A stretch of 64,000 nucleotides of DNA, taken from contig CP181261.1 in assembly GCA_047833665.1 (NCBI GenBank), positions 2,232,001-2,296,000 of the forward strand, in the 5' to 3' direction. The position numbers were made by a program, and so were the translations under genes. Positions within the stretch are counted from its first letter, which is position 1. Each line of letters begins with the position of its first letter. Below the pieces are notes generated by a model that worked only from the letters and a program-made list of their open reading frames with translations, had not been told where the DNA came from and did no database searches. Positions 43,224 to 53,144 of this stretch are shown here, in pieces. Source of the stretch: Caproicibacter sp047833665 (lineage in GTDB: Bacteria > Bacillota > Clostridia > Oscillospirales > Acutalibacteraceae).

Positions 43224-44375
43224 ATGAAACTGCTTCACCTTTCCGATTTGCACATTGGCAAACGAGTCTGTGAAATCAGTCTTTTAGACGACCAGCGCGC
43301 CATTCTGGAACAGATTTTGCGCATTGCGCAGGATGTACGCCCGGATGCTGTATTAATTGCAGGCGACCTCTATGACCGCAACATTCCTCCCGGTGAGGCC
43401 GTAACACTGCTGGATGATTTTCTTACTGAACTTGCCGGACAGGAGATTCCGGTGTTCGCCATCAGCGGAAACCACGATTCCCCGGAGCGGCTCGGGTTTG
43501 GCAGCCGCATCATGCAGAAAAACAATGTGACCATAGCGGGAATTTTCCAAGGGACAATGCCTCACTACGTTCTGACCGACCGCTATGGTCCTGTACATAT
43601 TTATCTTCTGCCGTTTCTGCGTCCTGCGGCAGTGCAGCGCTTTTTTGACAACGACCGTGTGGATTCCTATGACAGCGCCGTTCGCGCAGCGATCGGCACT
43701 GTTTCACTTTCGCCCCATGAACGCAACGTACTTGTAGCACATCAGTTTGTCGTAAGCGGCTCCGCCGAACCCGACCGGTGTGACAGCGAAACGATTTCCG
43801 TGGGAGGACTAGACAGCGTGGATGTTTCCGCCTTTGACGGGTTCGATTACGTCGCACTGGGACATCTGCACGGCCCCCAACAGATTGGCCGTCCATCAGT
43901 CCGCTACGCCGGTTCTCCTCTCAAATACTCTTTTTCGGAAGCAAGACAAAAAAAGAGCGTTACCATGGTGGAACTTTTTGAAAAAGGCAATCTGGAGCTA
44001 ACCCAAATTCCTTTGACGCCATTACGCGATATGCGGGAAATTCGCGGCCCAATTGCGGAACTGACCGCTCCGGAAAACCAAGAGGGTACCAATCGTGAGG
44101 ATTATATCCGCGCCATTTTGACTGACGAAAAGGAAATTGCGGACGCAGCCGGAAAACTGCGCGCTGTTTATCCAAACCTGATGCGAATTGACTTTGAAAA
44201 CAGCCGAACCATCTCAGACAATACCGGAACTGCTGCGTCCGGTAACCCTTCTTCTCGGACACCGATGGAATTATTCGAAGAATTTTATCGTGACTTTTGC
44301 GGAACCTCCATGTCCGAGCAAGAACGGAAAATTATAGAGAAAGTGATTGAAGAAGCCGGGGAGGAAGCCGTATGA
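43224..44375 (+). CDS. sbcD: Exonuclease SbcD (Mre11-like)
   Basis: 383 residues. Nuclease subunit of SbcCD, which cuts hairpins and processes DNA ends. Calcineurin-type phosphoesterase motifs in order: LSDLHIGK, AGDLYDRNIPPG, ISGNHDSPERL, VLVAHQFV, LGHLHGPQQIG. The ATG at 43224 beginning MKLLHLSDLHIGK is the family start; longer readings overlap the VOC gene. Overlaps sbcC by four bases. Confidence 0.95.
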   Translation: MKLLHLSDLHIGKRVCEISLLDDQRAILEQILRIAQDVRPDAVLIAGDLYDRNIPPGEAVTLLDDFLTELAGQEIPVFAISGNHDSPERLGFGSRIMQKNNVTIAGIFQGTMPHYVLTDRYGPVHIYLLPFLRPAAVQRFFDNDRVDSYDSAVRAAIGTVSLSPHERNVLVAHQFVVSGSAEPDRCDSETISVGGLDSVDVSAFDGFDYVALGHLHGPQQIGRPSVRYAGSPLKYSFSEARQKKSVTMVELFEKGNLELTQIPLTPLRDMREIRGPIAELTAPENQEGTNREDYIRAILTDEKEIADAAGKLRAVYPNLMRIDFENSRTISDNTGTAASGNPSSRTPMELFEEFYRDFCGTSMSEQERKIIEKVIEEAGEEAV

Positions 44376-47300
44376 AGCCGCTGAACCTTGTCATCAGTGC
44401 ATTTGGCCCCTATGCAGGACGTGTGGAACTGCCTTTGCGGGAACTCGGCTCCGGAGGACTGTTTTTAATCTGCGGGGACACCGGCGCGGGTAAAACCACA
44501 ATTTTCGACGCGATTTCTTTCGCTTTGTTCGGAGAAGTCAGCGGTTCTACCCGCACTGTAGACACACTCCGCAGTAATTTTGCTTCTCCCCAAACAAAAA
44601 CTTTCGTGGAACTTTTATTCTCCCATGCCGGAAAAGAATATCGGATTCTGCGCAATCCACGCTACCGCCGCCCAAAGAAAAACGGCAGCGGTGAAACCAT
44701 CGAAAATGCCAATGCTGTTTTGACCATGCCGGACGGATCCGTAAAAACGGGAAGCACCCGTGTCACGCAGGAGATTAATCATCTGCTCGGCATTGACCAC
44801 CGGCAGTTTAAACAGGTAGCCATGATCGCGCAGGGAGAATTTCTGGATCTGCTGCTCGCGGAAAGCAGTGAGCGCGCAGAAATTTTCCGCCGCGTGTTCT
44901 CCACCGATCTTTTCCGCCGCATGGAAGAGCTGCTGAAAGAGCGAGAACTTCAGCTCAAGCGCAAATGGGAGGAAAGCGCACGCGGCATTTTGCAAGATGC
45001 CGCCCTGATTCGTCCGGAGCACAGCAGCCCCCTTGCGGACGCTCTTTCCGCTTGCCTTAACAATAGGGACATCAATCTGATTCCGCAGGTTCTTGAACTG
45101 CTTGCGGCCGCAAACAAAGAAGACACGCAAACGGTAAAATCCGCGCAAGCGGAACTTGCCGACTGCCGGGCAAAAACGGCTGACCTTATTGCTGCCCTTG
45201 CGGCAGCACGCCAAACCGCTCAAGCATTTGCCTCGCTGGAAAAAGCCAAAAATCACTGGGCAGAATTATTGAAGCGCCGTGAAGAGATGGAGCGTAAAGC
45301 AAAAATCCTTTACGCCGCGGAACAGGCTGAATCCCGCGTAACCCCGGCCCGCCAATCATTCCTGCGTGAAAAAAACGCAGTCCAAATATTGGAAAAAGAT
45401 ATCTCTGACCTTGAAAAAAAGATTTCAGTTGCTGACAATACCCTGCGAGAACTAAAAGCCGCGGTACAAGCTCAACAGGCCAAGGAACAAGAACGCGAAC
45501 ACCTCACGGCAGAAATCAGTTCGCTTTCCGCCGCCCTTCCCGCGTATGCCAAAACAAAAAAATTAGAAAATCAGGTCAGTGAACTGGAAAAATCCTATGC
45601 AGCTCAAGAGAAACATCTTACCCAGCTAAATGCAAAGCTAAAAGACTTGACAGCAAAGCGCGAACGACTCCGTAAGGAATTGGAAACACTGGAAAACGCA
45701 GAAGTAGAGCGCCTTGCCTGTAAAACCGCGGAAGAAACAGCACGCAAGACCTGCGATACCCTTCATGGAATATTGGATTCTATTGCAAATATTAAAAAAC
45801 TCATCCATGAATATATGTCCATGAAGGATCAATACCTAAAAGAGGAATCTTCTTACCGCGAAGCCAGTGCCGCCTACGACACAGCAGAACAAGCCTTTTT
45901 GCGACAGCAGGCCGGCATATTAGCTGCCTCTCTAAGCGATGGAGTTCCATGCCCTGTCTGCGGCTCCGTTCACCACCCCAGTCCTGCTAAACTGGAGGGC
46001 TCTGCCATATCGGAGGAAGAACTGCGCAAGCTGAAAGCAAAACGCGACCGTCTGCATGACACGCTGGAACGTTTGGGGCTTCAGCTAAAAGCCTCCGAAA
46101 CCCACATTCTGTCCAACCGAGAGAACCTTCGGAAAACCGTGGATAACTTGCTCGGCAGCGTTACGGAGGATGACAACGTGCAGGCTTTAGAGCGCCGCAC
46201 GCGTGACGCTCTTACTCAGGCAGAACAGGAGCAAAAGCAGGCGCTGGAGAACTTAAAAATTCAAGAAAAACGGTGCCGCAGAAAAACAGAATGTTCCGAA
46301 CAACTGCGCCTTGCGGAGGACACTCTGGCAACCGATACTCAGGAACTGGATGCGCTGAGTGAACAAAAAAACAGCCTTGCCGCATCTCTACAGGCAAAAC
46401 GAGCCGAAGCTGCTGCGGCGCGCGAATCCCTCCCCTGCGCTACGGAACAAGAAGCGCGTCAGAAACTGGAGGAGCTAAGCGATAAACTCAGCAGCATGAA
46501 ACAAGCTCTTCAAAAAGCAGAGGACGATTACCGCTCTTGCCTCACGGAACGCGACAATGCGGCGGCAGTTCTTGCGGACAACCGCAGAAAGTTGGAACAG
46601 GCCCGCATGCAAGCGAAAGAATTGGAACAAGAGTACCTGCTTCGACTGACTGAGTGCGGCTTTCAAACAGAGGAAGAATATCTGTCCTGTATTCTTTCCC
46701 GCGAAGAAATGGAGGCTTTGCGCCAAAGCCAAACCGACTATCGGGAAGATTGGATACGCACCGAAGACGCCATTCGCCGCTTAGAAGAAGAAACTGCCGG
46801 AAAAACACCAAAAGATCTCACCGAATTAGAGCAAAAGCTGGCACAGAAGCAACAAGAACAACTGGCAAAGGAAAACGCCTTCCATGCACTTTCCTCTCGT
46901 CTGGAAAACAATCTGGGAATCGAGCGCCGAATCTCCGCCGCCATGCAAAGCCGAAAAAAACTGGAAAAGGAATACGCCTGTGTCCGCGGCCTTTCCCGCG
47001 TTGCTAACGGGGAGCAAAAAGGAAAACAGAGGCTAAATTTTGAATTGTATGTTCAGGCGGCCTATTTCACACGCGTGCTTGAACAGGCTAATCAGCGCCT
47101 TTCTGCCATGACAAATGGAAGATATGTCCTTCTGCGCCGCCAAAACTCAACCGACCTGCGTTCCAGAACCGGGCTGGATATTGACGTGCTGGACAACTAC
47201 AATGGCAAAACGCGCGATGTCCGCTCCCTCTCCGGTGGGGAAGCTTTTAAGGCTTCTCTTGCGCTTGCACTCGGTCTTTCGGATGTCGTGCAAAGTTTTG

Positions 47301-47518
47301 CGGGCGGTGTTCGAATTGATACCATGTTCATCGATGAAGGATTCGGCTCTCTGGATGATGAATCCCGTCAGCAGGCAATTGCTACTTTGGCAGGACTTGC
47401 CGAAGGGAACCGTCTGGTGGGTATCATTTCCCATGTGGCAGAATTGCGCGAGCAGATTGACCGGCAAATCATTATACAAAAAGGAGTAAACGGGAGTAAA
47501 ATACAAATTGTAAAATAA
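44372..47518 (+). CDS. sbcC: Exonuclease subunit SbcC (Rad50-like ATPase)
   Basis: 1048 residues. SMC-like partner of SbcD. Walker A GDTGAGKTTIFDAISFALFG near residue 35, two long coiled coils, the zinc-hook CPVCGSVHHP near residue 527, and at the C-terminus LSGGEAFKASLALALGLSD (signature) and DTMFIDEGFGSLDDESR (Walker B). Reading frame continuous and full length. Terminator about 200 bases downstream. Confidence 0.96.
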   Translation: MKPLNLVISAFGPYAGRVELPLRELGSGGLFLICGDTGAGKTTIFDAISFALFGEVSGSTRTVDTLRSNFASPQTKTFVELLFSHAGKEYRILRNPRYRRPKKNGSGETIENANAVLTMPDGSVKTGSTRVTQEINHLLGIDHRQFKQVAMIAQGEFLDLLLAESSERAEIFRRVFSTDLFRRMEELLKERELQLKRKWEESARGILQDAALIRPEHSSPLADALSACLNNRDINLIPQVLELLAAANKEDTQTVKSAQAELADCRAKTADLIAALAAARQTAQAFASLEKAKNHWAELLKRREEMERKAKILYAAEQAESRVTPARQSFLREKNAVQILEKDISDLEKKISVADNTLRELKAAVQAQQAKEQEREHLTAEISSLSAALPAYAKTKKLENQVSELEKSYAAQEKHLTQLNAKLKDLTAKRERLRKELETLENAEVERLACKTAEETARKTCDTLHGILDSIANIKKLIHEYMSMKDQYLKEESSYREASAAYDTAEQAFLRQQAGILAASLSDGVPCPVCGSVHHPSPAKLEGSAISEEELRKLKAKRDRLHDTLERLGLQLKASETHILSNRENLRKTVDNLLGSVTEDDNVQALERRTRDALTQAEQEQKQALENLKIQEKRCRRKTECSEQLRLAEDTLATDTQELDALSEQKNSLAASLQAKRAEAAAARESLPCATEQEARQKLEELSDKLSSMKQALQKAEDDYRSCLTERDNAAAVLADNRRKLEQARMQAKELEQEYLLRLTECGFQTEEEYLSCILSREEMEALRQSQTDYREDWIRTEDAIRRLEEETAGKTPKDLTELEQKLAQKQQEQLAKENAFHALSSRLENNLGIERRISAAMQSRKKLEKEYACVRGLSRVANGEQKGKQRLNFELYVQAAYFTRVLEQANQRLSAMTNGRYVLLRRQNSTDLRSRTGLDIDVLDNYNGKTRDVRSLSGGEAFKASLALALGLSDVVQSFAGGVRIDTMFIDEGFGSLDDESRQQAIATLAGLAEGNRLVGIISHVAELREQIDRQIIIQKGVNGSKIQIVK

Positions 47519-47720
47519 TTTTGTCATAAAATTGTCTTACATGCTCCATGATGTTCCACCTAGCTGAGATTCTTCGAAACCAATCGAATGGGCTCTCATT
47601 TGAGCATTTATATGACAAATCGTATTTTAAATGTAGATATATACAAATAGTTGTTGAGTTTTGACCACTCTGCCGCTTTAGAGCAGATTTAAAAGATGCC
47701 TCTAAAAGCAGAGACAGAAA

Positions 47721-47760
47721 GAGACGGCTGCACTGCGTGGTGCAGCCGTCTCGCTTTTTC
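47721..47760. terminator. Bidirectional terminator after sbcC
   Basis: GAGACGGCTGCAC (47721-47733) and GTGCAGCCGTCTC (47740-47752) form a 13-bp perfect stem followed by GCTTTTTC. Serves sbcC and the convergent MBL-fold gene. Bases 47519-47720 hold no recognised gene. Confidence 0.85.
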
Positions 47761-47780
47761 TTCAAAACTGTTCTGCTGTG

Positions 47781-48500
47781 TCAGTCAGAATATGTCATAA
47801 CATCTCCTCGGCTGCGATACAGCAAGAGTTTATCCTTCCATGAAGCAAAATCCGGGTTGTCCATTAAAGACTCATAAAACTCCGTATGGCCGAACGAATG
47901 CATGGGAACAACTGCTTTTGCACCGACCGTTTTCATAAAATAATTAAAACCAAGCAGCGCATTTTGCTCCTGCCGCGGGTCAACCGTGAGAAATGCGATA
48001 TCTATATCCTCACCGCGCAGCGTATCAATTTGTTCCCGGTACCGCCGTCCCATATTTTCATTGTACTCCTGTGGTTCACCCTCCCAGTGCCACCAGTTCA
48101 AATCACCTGCGTGGTACACGCACAACCCGTCAACATGAATGAGAAAAGCGACACCTAAATCGGTTGATTCCAGCGCGCGAACGGTTAAATCCCCTAGATT
48201 GAGTATTTCTCCCGGAGCGATTTTTACAGCGTCTTCCGGCGGATGAATTTCATCGGCAAGGATGTAGCGAATATTTGGAATGGTTTTCCTCCAACTAAAT
48301 ATTCTTGGACTGTAATGGTCCGGATGACTATGGGAGGAAAAAACAACCACGTTTTTGTCGCGGATTTCCTCAGGATTGACAACACCTTTGGCAAATCCGC
48401 AGCCCTTGGGCGTGTCAAGATAGTAATCAAAAATAAGAAGATGGTTCGACGTTTGAAGTGAAAAACCGCTGTGATGCAAATATCGAATAACAGCTTTCAT
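47781..48500 (-). CDS. MBL-fold metallohydrolase (UlaG/YtnP-like)
   Basis: 239 residues. Metal site SSHSHPDHYSP gives His57, His59, Asp61 and His62; later ligands in YHAGDLNWWHWEG and VPMHSFGHTEFY. This short, single-domain class is related to UlaG-type lactonases. Substrate unknown. The ATG at 48500 has GGGGAAACACAG upstream; longer readings run into the cation ATPase gene. Ends 52 bases after the ATPase gene stop on the same strand, so read-through from the riboswitch-controlled promoter is possible. Confidence 0.85.
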   Translation of the reverse strand: MKAVIRYLHHSGFSLQTSNHLLIFDYYLDTPKGCGFAKGVVNPEEIRDKNVVVFSSHSHPDHYSPRIFSWRKTIPNIRYILADEIHPPEDAVKIAPGEILNLGDLTVRALESTDLGVAFLIHVDGLCVYHAGDLNWWHWEGEPQEYNENMGRRYREQIDTLRGEDIDIAFLTVDPRQEQNALLGFNYFMKTVGAKAVVPMHSFGHTEFYESLMDNPDFASWKDKLLLYRSRGDVMTYSD

Positions 48501-48552
48501 CTGTGTTTCCCCTTTTTTCTTTATTATATCACAGCGCGACAATTGGAAACAA

Positions 48553-51147
48553 TCAGCACCCGAAACGGCGCTGAATCGCCTTGACCACTTCCACAATCGG
48601 CAGAATTAGCAAAGCAATGCCGATAGAGATAAGATACTGCATAATGGTCAACGATTCCAGAGAAAAGACAAAGGAAAGGAAGGGCAGTTCTATCATGGCG
48701 AAAGTCAGCAGCAAGGAAATCAGCATGGTACCCAGCAAAGTTCTGTTCTGTTCACGCAGGAAAATGACGGAGCCCCTGCGGGAACGCAGATTTAACGAAT
48801 GAAAGATTTCACACATCGACAAAGTTACAAATGCCATAGTTGTGCCGATATCCGGACTGCTCAAACTACCCGCCCAATAAGCGGCAAGGGTCAGAATCGT
48901 GACGGCAGCGCCTTGATAAAGCACATCGATTCCAAGCCCGTTGGCAAATAAGCCTTCGTTTCGGCCGCGCGGCGGCTTATCCATAATGCCCCGCTCCTCA
49001 CGTTCCATTCCAAGCGCCACGGCCGGTAAACTATCTGTAATTAAGTTAATCCACAAAAGATGGATGGGACGAAACAGGGAAAATCCCAGCAGGGTCGCAA
49101 TGAAAATAGACATAACTTCACTCATGTTTGAAGAAAGGAGGAACTGAATCGTTTTTAAAATGTTATCATAAATTCTTCTGCCTTCTCTCACCGCGTAAAC
49201 AATGGTGGCAAAATTGTCATCCGCCAGAACCATATCCGCGGCATTTTTGGTTACATCTGTGCCGGTAATTCCCATTCCCACACCGATATCCGCTGTTTTA
49301 AGGGCCGGTGCATCGTTCACACCATCGCCTGTCATGGCCGTAACCAAACCGTGTTCCTTTAATGCGCGGACAATTCTAACCTTATGTTCCGGCTGAACCC
49401 GCGCATAAACACTGCAGCTCATAACAGTTTGTTTCAGTTCTTCATCGGTAAGGCATTCCAATTCGCTGCCGGTCATTACCGCTTCCTCACCGTCTCCAAT
49501 TCCAATTTGTGAAGCGATAGCCGCCGCAGTTATTTTGTGATCGCCGGTAATCATAATCGGGCGGATACCGGCACGCCGGCAGTCTCGGACGGCATCCACT
49601 GCCTCTTCTCGAACGGGGTCAATCATTCCCACAAGGCCAATAAAAGTCAGGTCAATTTCCAATTTTTCGGGGGATAAATCCGCCGGCAGTGTATCAAGAG
49701 GCTTCTGCGCAGCCGCCAAAACACGCAGCGCACGATTGGCCATGCCGCGGTTTGCGTCCGATATTTTCCGGCGCAGTTCATCCGTCATTGGAACAGCGGT
49801 ACCGTCGAGCATCACAGAGGTACACCGTTTCAAAATTTCATCCGGCGCACCCTTAGTATACTGCACATATCCGCCGTCCGGCAAAGCGTGCAGAGTGGTC
49901 ATCATTTTGCGCATGGAGTCGAATGGAGCCTCTCCTCGGCGCGGGAAATCAGTTTCCAACTGATTTTTATCCAATCCCTCTTTCTGTGCAAATGCAACCA
50001 AAGCGTTCTCGGTAGGTTCTCCAACAATTTCCCCGCTTTTCGAATTTAAGCGGGAATCGTTGCAAAGTGTGAACGCTTTTAACAGCAGAGCACGTTCGCC
50101 AAACGAATCCACAACCGTCATTTTATTCTGCGTCAATGTTCCGGTTTTGTCTGTGCAGATGACCTGCGTACAGCCCAGTGTTTCCACCGCGGTCAATTTC
50201 CGAATAATAGCACTGTGAGCTGACATTTTGGAAACTCCAATGGAAAGCACAATTGTTACAACCGCAGCAAGTCCCTCCGGAACGGCAGCAACGGCAAGGC
50301 TGACCGCAAGCAGGAAAGAATTTAACACAGCCTGAGAGCTGTAATTGTGACTAGTAAACAAGTTAAAGATAAACACGAACGCGCAGATAGCCAGCACTCC
50401 GATGCTCAGAACTTTGCTCAATTGATTGAGCCTCTGCTGAAGCGGTGTTTCCCCTTCTTTTGCTTTAGCGAGTGTATCCGCAATTTTTCCCATCTCGGTT
50501 TCCATACCGGTTGCAGTAACAACACCCGTTCCGCGCCCGTAGACAACACTGCCGCCTAAATAGGCCATATTGGTGCGGTCGCCAAGCGGAACTGTGCCAT
50601 GTTCCGATGGCTGGAGCGCTTGCGTGGTTTTCTCCACGGGGACGGATTCTCCGGTCAGTGCTGCTTCTTCTATTTTGAGCGATGCAGATTCCAGCAGTCG
50701 AAGGTCGGCAGGAACAGCATCCCCTGCCTCTAACAAAACAATATCTCCTTTCACAAGTTCTTCCGATGGAATGGAAACAACCTCACCTGCACGCCTCACT
50801 TTTGCGTGAGAAACGGTCATATTTTGCAGAGCCTCAATTGCTTTTTCGGATTTGCTCTCTTGTACAATCCCCAAAATGGAATTCAGCACAACCACAAATA
50901 GAATGACGGCAGCATCAACCGCTTCACCCATAAGACCGGAGATAGCAGCGGCAACCAGCAAAATGATGATCATTGGGTTCAAAAGTTGCTCTTTGAGCCG
51001 TTCTATCAAAGATTTTTTCTCGTCGTCTTTTAGACGATTTGGCCCCCACTGTTCTAACCGATGTTTTGCCTCTTCCGGTGCAAGGCCTTCAATGCTGCTG
51101 CCCAAATCCGTCAAAACGGCAGCAGAGTCTTTTAAATATTCCTTCAA
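48553..51147 (-). CDS. P-type cation-transporting ATPase (Ca2+/Mn2+ exporter type)
   Basis: About 864 residues from the TTG at 51147, which has AAGGAGG eight bases upstream and gives KEYLKDSAAVLTDLGSSIEGL, the usual family start. P2A architecture: actuator with TGESVPVEK, phosphorylation site VICTDKTGTLTQNK, MTGDGVNDAPALK hinge, and ten helices. The PEGLA in helix 4 (AAVPEGLAAVVTI) and NLITDSLPAVALG in helix 6 fit Ca2+/Mn2+ pumps. The leader contains a manganese riboswitch, so physiological export of Mn2+ is likely, as for Lactococcus YoaB and pneumococcal MgtA; the ion is inferred. An in-frame ATG at 51210 is an alternative start. Confidence 0.92.
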   Translation of the reverse strand: MKEYLKDSAAVLTDLGSSIEGLAPEEAKHRLEQWGPNRLKDDEKKSLIERLKEQLLNPMIIILLVAAAISGLMGEAVDAAVILFVVVLNSILGIVQESKSEKAIEALQNMTVSHAKVRRAGEVVSIPSEELVKGDIVLLEAGDAVPADLRLLESASLKIEEAALTGESVPVEKTTQALQPSEHGTVPLGDRTNMAYLGGSVVYGRGTGVVTATGMETEMGKIADTLAKAKEGETPLQQRLNQLSKVLSIGVLAICAFVFIFNLFTSHNYSSQAVLNSFLLAVSLAVAAVPEGLAAVVTIVLSIGVSKMSAHSAIIRKLTAVETLGCTQVICTDKTGTLTQNKMTVVDSFGERALLLKAFTLCNDSRLNSKSGEIVGEPTENALVAFAQKEGLDKNQLETDFPRRGEAPFDSMRKMMTTLHALPDGGYVQYTKGAPDEILKRCTSVMLDGTAVPMTDELRRKISDANRGMANRALRVLAAAQKPLDTLPADLSPEKLEIDLTFIGLVGMIDPVREEAVDAVRDCRRAGIRPIMITGDHKITAAAIASQIGIGDGEEAVMTGSELECLTDEELKQTVMSCSVYARVQPEHKVRIVRALKEHGLVTAMTGDGVNDAPALKTADIGVGMGITGTDVTKNAADMVLADDNFATIVYAVREGRRIYDNILKTIQFLLSSNMSEVMSIFIATLLGFSLFRPIHLLWINLITDSLPAVALGMEREERGIMDKPPRGRNEGLFANGLGIDVLYQGAAVTILTLAAYWAGSLSSPDIGTTMAFVTLSMCEIFHSLNLRSRRGSVIFLREQNRTLLGTMLISLLLTFAMIELPFLSFVFSLESLTIMQYLISIGIALLILPIVEVVKAIQRRFGC

Positions 51148-51240
51148 AAGCAGTTCCTCCTTCAGCATCGATTTTACTTTTATGTTACCCTGTTTCTCAA
51201 GCAAATCCATATTTCCCTCTCTTGTTTGCATTTCCGGCAG

Positions 51241-51289
51241 GAAAAACAAAAGACCTTTACCAGAAATTTGTGATTTCTGGTAAAGGTCT
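51241..51289 (-). terminator. Expression-platform terminator of the Mn2+ riboswitch
   Basis: AGACCTTTACCAGAAAT (51251-51267) and its exact complement (51273-51289) form a 17-bp stem with a five-base loop, then TTTTGTTTTTC on the minus strand. The upstream arm contains ACCTTTACC, which is also needed to close the riboswitch P1 stem, so the two structures exclude one another. Confidence 0.85.
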
Positions 51290-51372
51290 CGCTTTCCAAA
51301 ATCAATTTGGATCGGAGGCCAGATGCTTATGCAACGGTTGTTGACCATCCGAATTCAGCTACTCCCCTTTAC
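51273..51372 (-). promoter_or_regulatory. yybP-ykoY manganese riboswitch aptamer
   Basis: Read on the minus strand the region has the conserved blocks of this family in order: TAAAGGGGAGTAGC, GGTCAACAACC, GGCCTCCGATCC and GCGAGACCTTTACC. TAAAGG pairs with CCTTTA to close P1. Mn2+ binding should hold the 3' strand in P1 and prevent the terminator, switching the cation ATPase on when Mn2+ is high. Known members precede Mn2+ exporters. The mechanism is from family knowledge; the blocks and the competing hairpin are seen directly. Confidence 0.85.
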
Positions 51373-51375
51373 ATG

Positions 51376-51657
51376 GGCTGCTAAAATTTGTATATATATA
51401 TTAACATATTCTGCACAAGTATAATTCTAAATAAGAAATATGCTATTTTTCTTACTGAAATTATTTTCTTGACACACCACAAAAGGAGATTTCTTCTGTT
51501 AATTTCCTCAGGCTAGGGAGATTGATACATACAGAAGAAAAATAAAACAGATACCAACCGCATTTTTATTGTATACAGTTTGTTGAAACCGATGCTTCAT
51601 CTGACAATTCCTTCAGAGTTCTCTTCCGTCTTTTCATCACATGACCGTGTACAAAGA
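51376..51657. other. Intergenic stretch without recognised gene
   Basis: A+T-rich sequence between the riboswitch and the O-antigen ligase fragment. The first ~60 bases must hold the ATPase promoter; a minus-strand TTGTGC near 51410-51420 with TATA-rich sequence downstream is the only weak candidate. No clear terminator for the ligase gene is seen. Confidence 0.4.
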
Positions 51658-53112
51658 TTATATATTTAAATGATGCACCTTTTCTCTGATCAGCTTCCTA
51701 CGATTTTCATAATTTACTGCAATTCCAACCCCAAGAATGATCCAAAACACCGGCGCAACACTGACGACGGAATCATTGAACATACCCGCACACAAATATC
51801 CAACCACTCCAAGACAGAGGGCTGCGCCGAATATTTGATTCGTTTTGTACTGTTTCTTTAAAGCATACAGGCGGAAACTGTCGACTAAATAAAGCAAGAT
51901 AATGGTCAGAAAGGCAAGCAGTGCGATACCTCCCTCTCCGAACAAAATTTGCAAATACATGTTATGTGGCTTATCGACAAGCATATTCGTTGTTCCGTAT
52001 GCCCAGTATTTACCGAACAAATCGTTTTGCGGGAAATAAAAAACGAAAGTATCAGGTCCGGCGCCCAGCAGCAAATGATCCGTAACCATGGGAAGAGTAC
52101 GGGACCAAATATAACCACGTGTAGAACCTAAATGCTCTTTTCCGTTAAACCCAAAATGCGGCGGAGTTTCCAAAGAATCGATGTCCACGGTTCCTGTGCT
52201 ATTGGTAAGGTAAAGCTTATCACCTTCACCAATCCGAAAGTAAAACTGCGGTACCCCATTAATACGTACCTCAATCCCCTGTGAATCCTTATTCAATCCC
52301 ATTGGCACCAGCCCAAAACTAAACTCTGAAAAACGTTTATCAACATCTTTGACCGGCAGCTTCGATAAATAATCTTCCGTTGCGTTGCTTTGAAATACGC
52401 TTGCAATGTCGTATATCAAACTCGGAATTCTGGAAAATATCGTTCCGTTACTTACAACATTCATTCCAATGAGGACAATCACAAAAATCGCAAAACCGGA
52501 GACAGAAATTTTCCAATACTGCGCAAGAAATTTCCCGAACAAAATGATGCCGAAAATCATTGCAACCGCAACACCCACGATTCCTGCGCGGGAAGTACTG
52601 CCAAAAAGAATCCAGAAAGAAAACAAAGTCATACTCCAAAGGGCAACTCTTGCGCGCAGTGACTTTGCAGATAAAGCCAGAACAGTAAATACAGGTACCG
52701 TAATGGCTGCAAAACTGCCGGCATAATCTCTGTTATAAAAAGTCCCATATAATTTCTCAGATTCAAACGCAAAATTGAAATTTCTGATTCTATTGCGATC
52801 CCAAGGCGACACGGTAAAAAACCGGCCAAAATCAGTGGTAATAAGATCGTGACCAAAATATTGGAATATCCCCAATACGGCAGATACCGTTACTACGATG
52901 CCGAGGGCAATCATGATATTTCGATAGTCTCTTTGGGTATGGTAAGCATACATAGAATACAAAAGCAAAAGGATATAACTGCACAAAACAAAAGCTCCCT
53001 CTGCGCGGTCGTGTACGCCCCAAAAGGCAGTAAAGGAATATTCGGAAAATATAGCAGACAAAAGGGTAAATAAGATAAAAATTCCACCGGCAATCACGTA
53101 TGTAGTGATCAA
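51658..53112 (-). pseudogene. O-antigen ligase/polymerase-type protein, 3' part of a gene split by IS30
   Basis: 484 residues with about nine transmembrane helices. Family marks: LLSAIFSEYSFTAFWGVHDRAEGAFVL, the Wzy_C signature region RGYIWSRTLPMVTDHLLLGAGPDTFVFYFPQND in pieces, and DKPHNMYLQILFGEGGIALL. Such proteins join or polymerise lipid-linked polysaccharide outside the membrane. It lacks the first helices: upstream in frame come DYRKLVQKHSR and then the IS30 end. The 5' part lies at 54453-54740 beyond the IS. A TTG at 53112 could start a shortened product, but no good ribosome site precedes it. Confidence 0.85.
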
Positions 53113-53128
53113 ACGACTGTGTTTTTGA

Positions 53129-53144
53129 ACTAATTTTCTATAAT
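53129..53144. repeat. Left copy of 16-bp target duplication of IS30 element
   Basis: ACTAATTTTCTATAAT here and ACCAATTTTCTATAAT at 54350-54365 differ at one base and lie immediately outside the two inverted repeats. Confidence 0.7.

Noticed and set aside
51148..51348. Longer N-terminus for the P-type ATPase
   Set aside because: Overlaps the Mn2+ riboswitch and its terminator; a strong ribosome site with TTG lies downstream.
51569..51636. Short open frame MKRRKRTLKELSDEAS on the minus strand downstream of the ligase fragment
   Set aside because: Only ~23 codons with no proper ribosome site.
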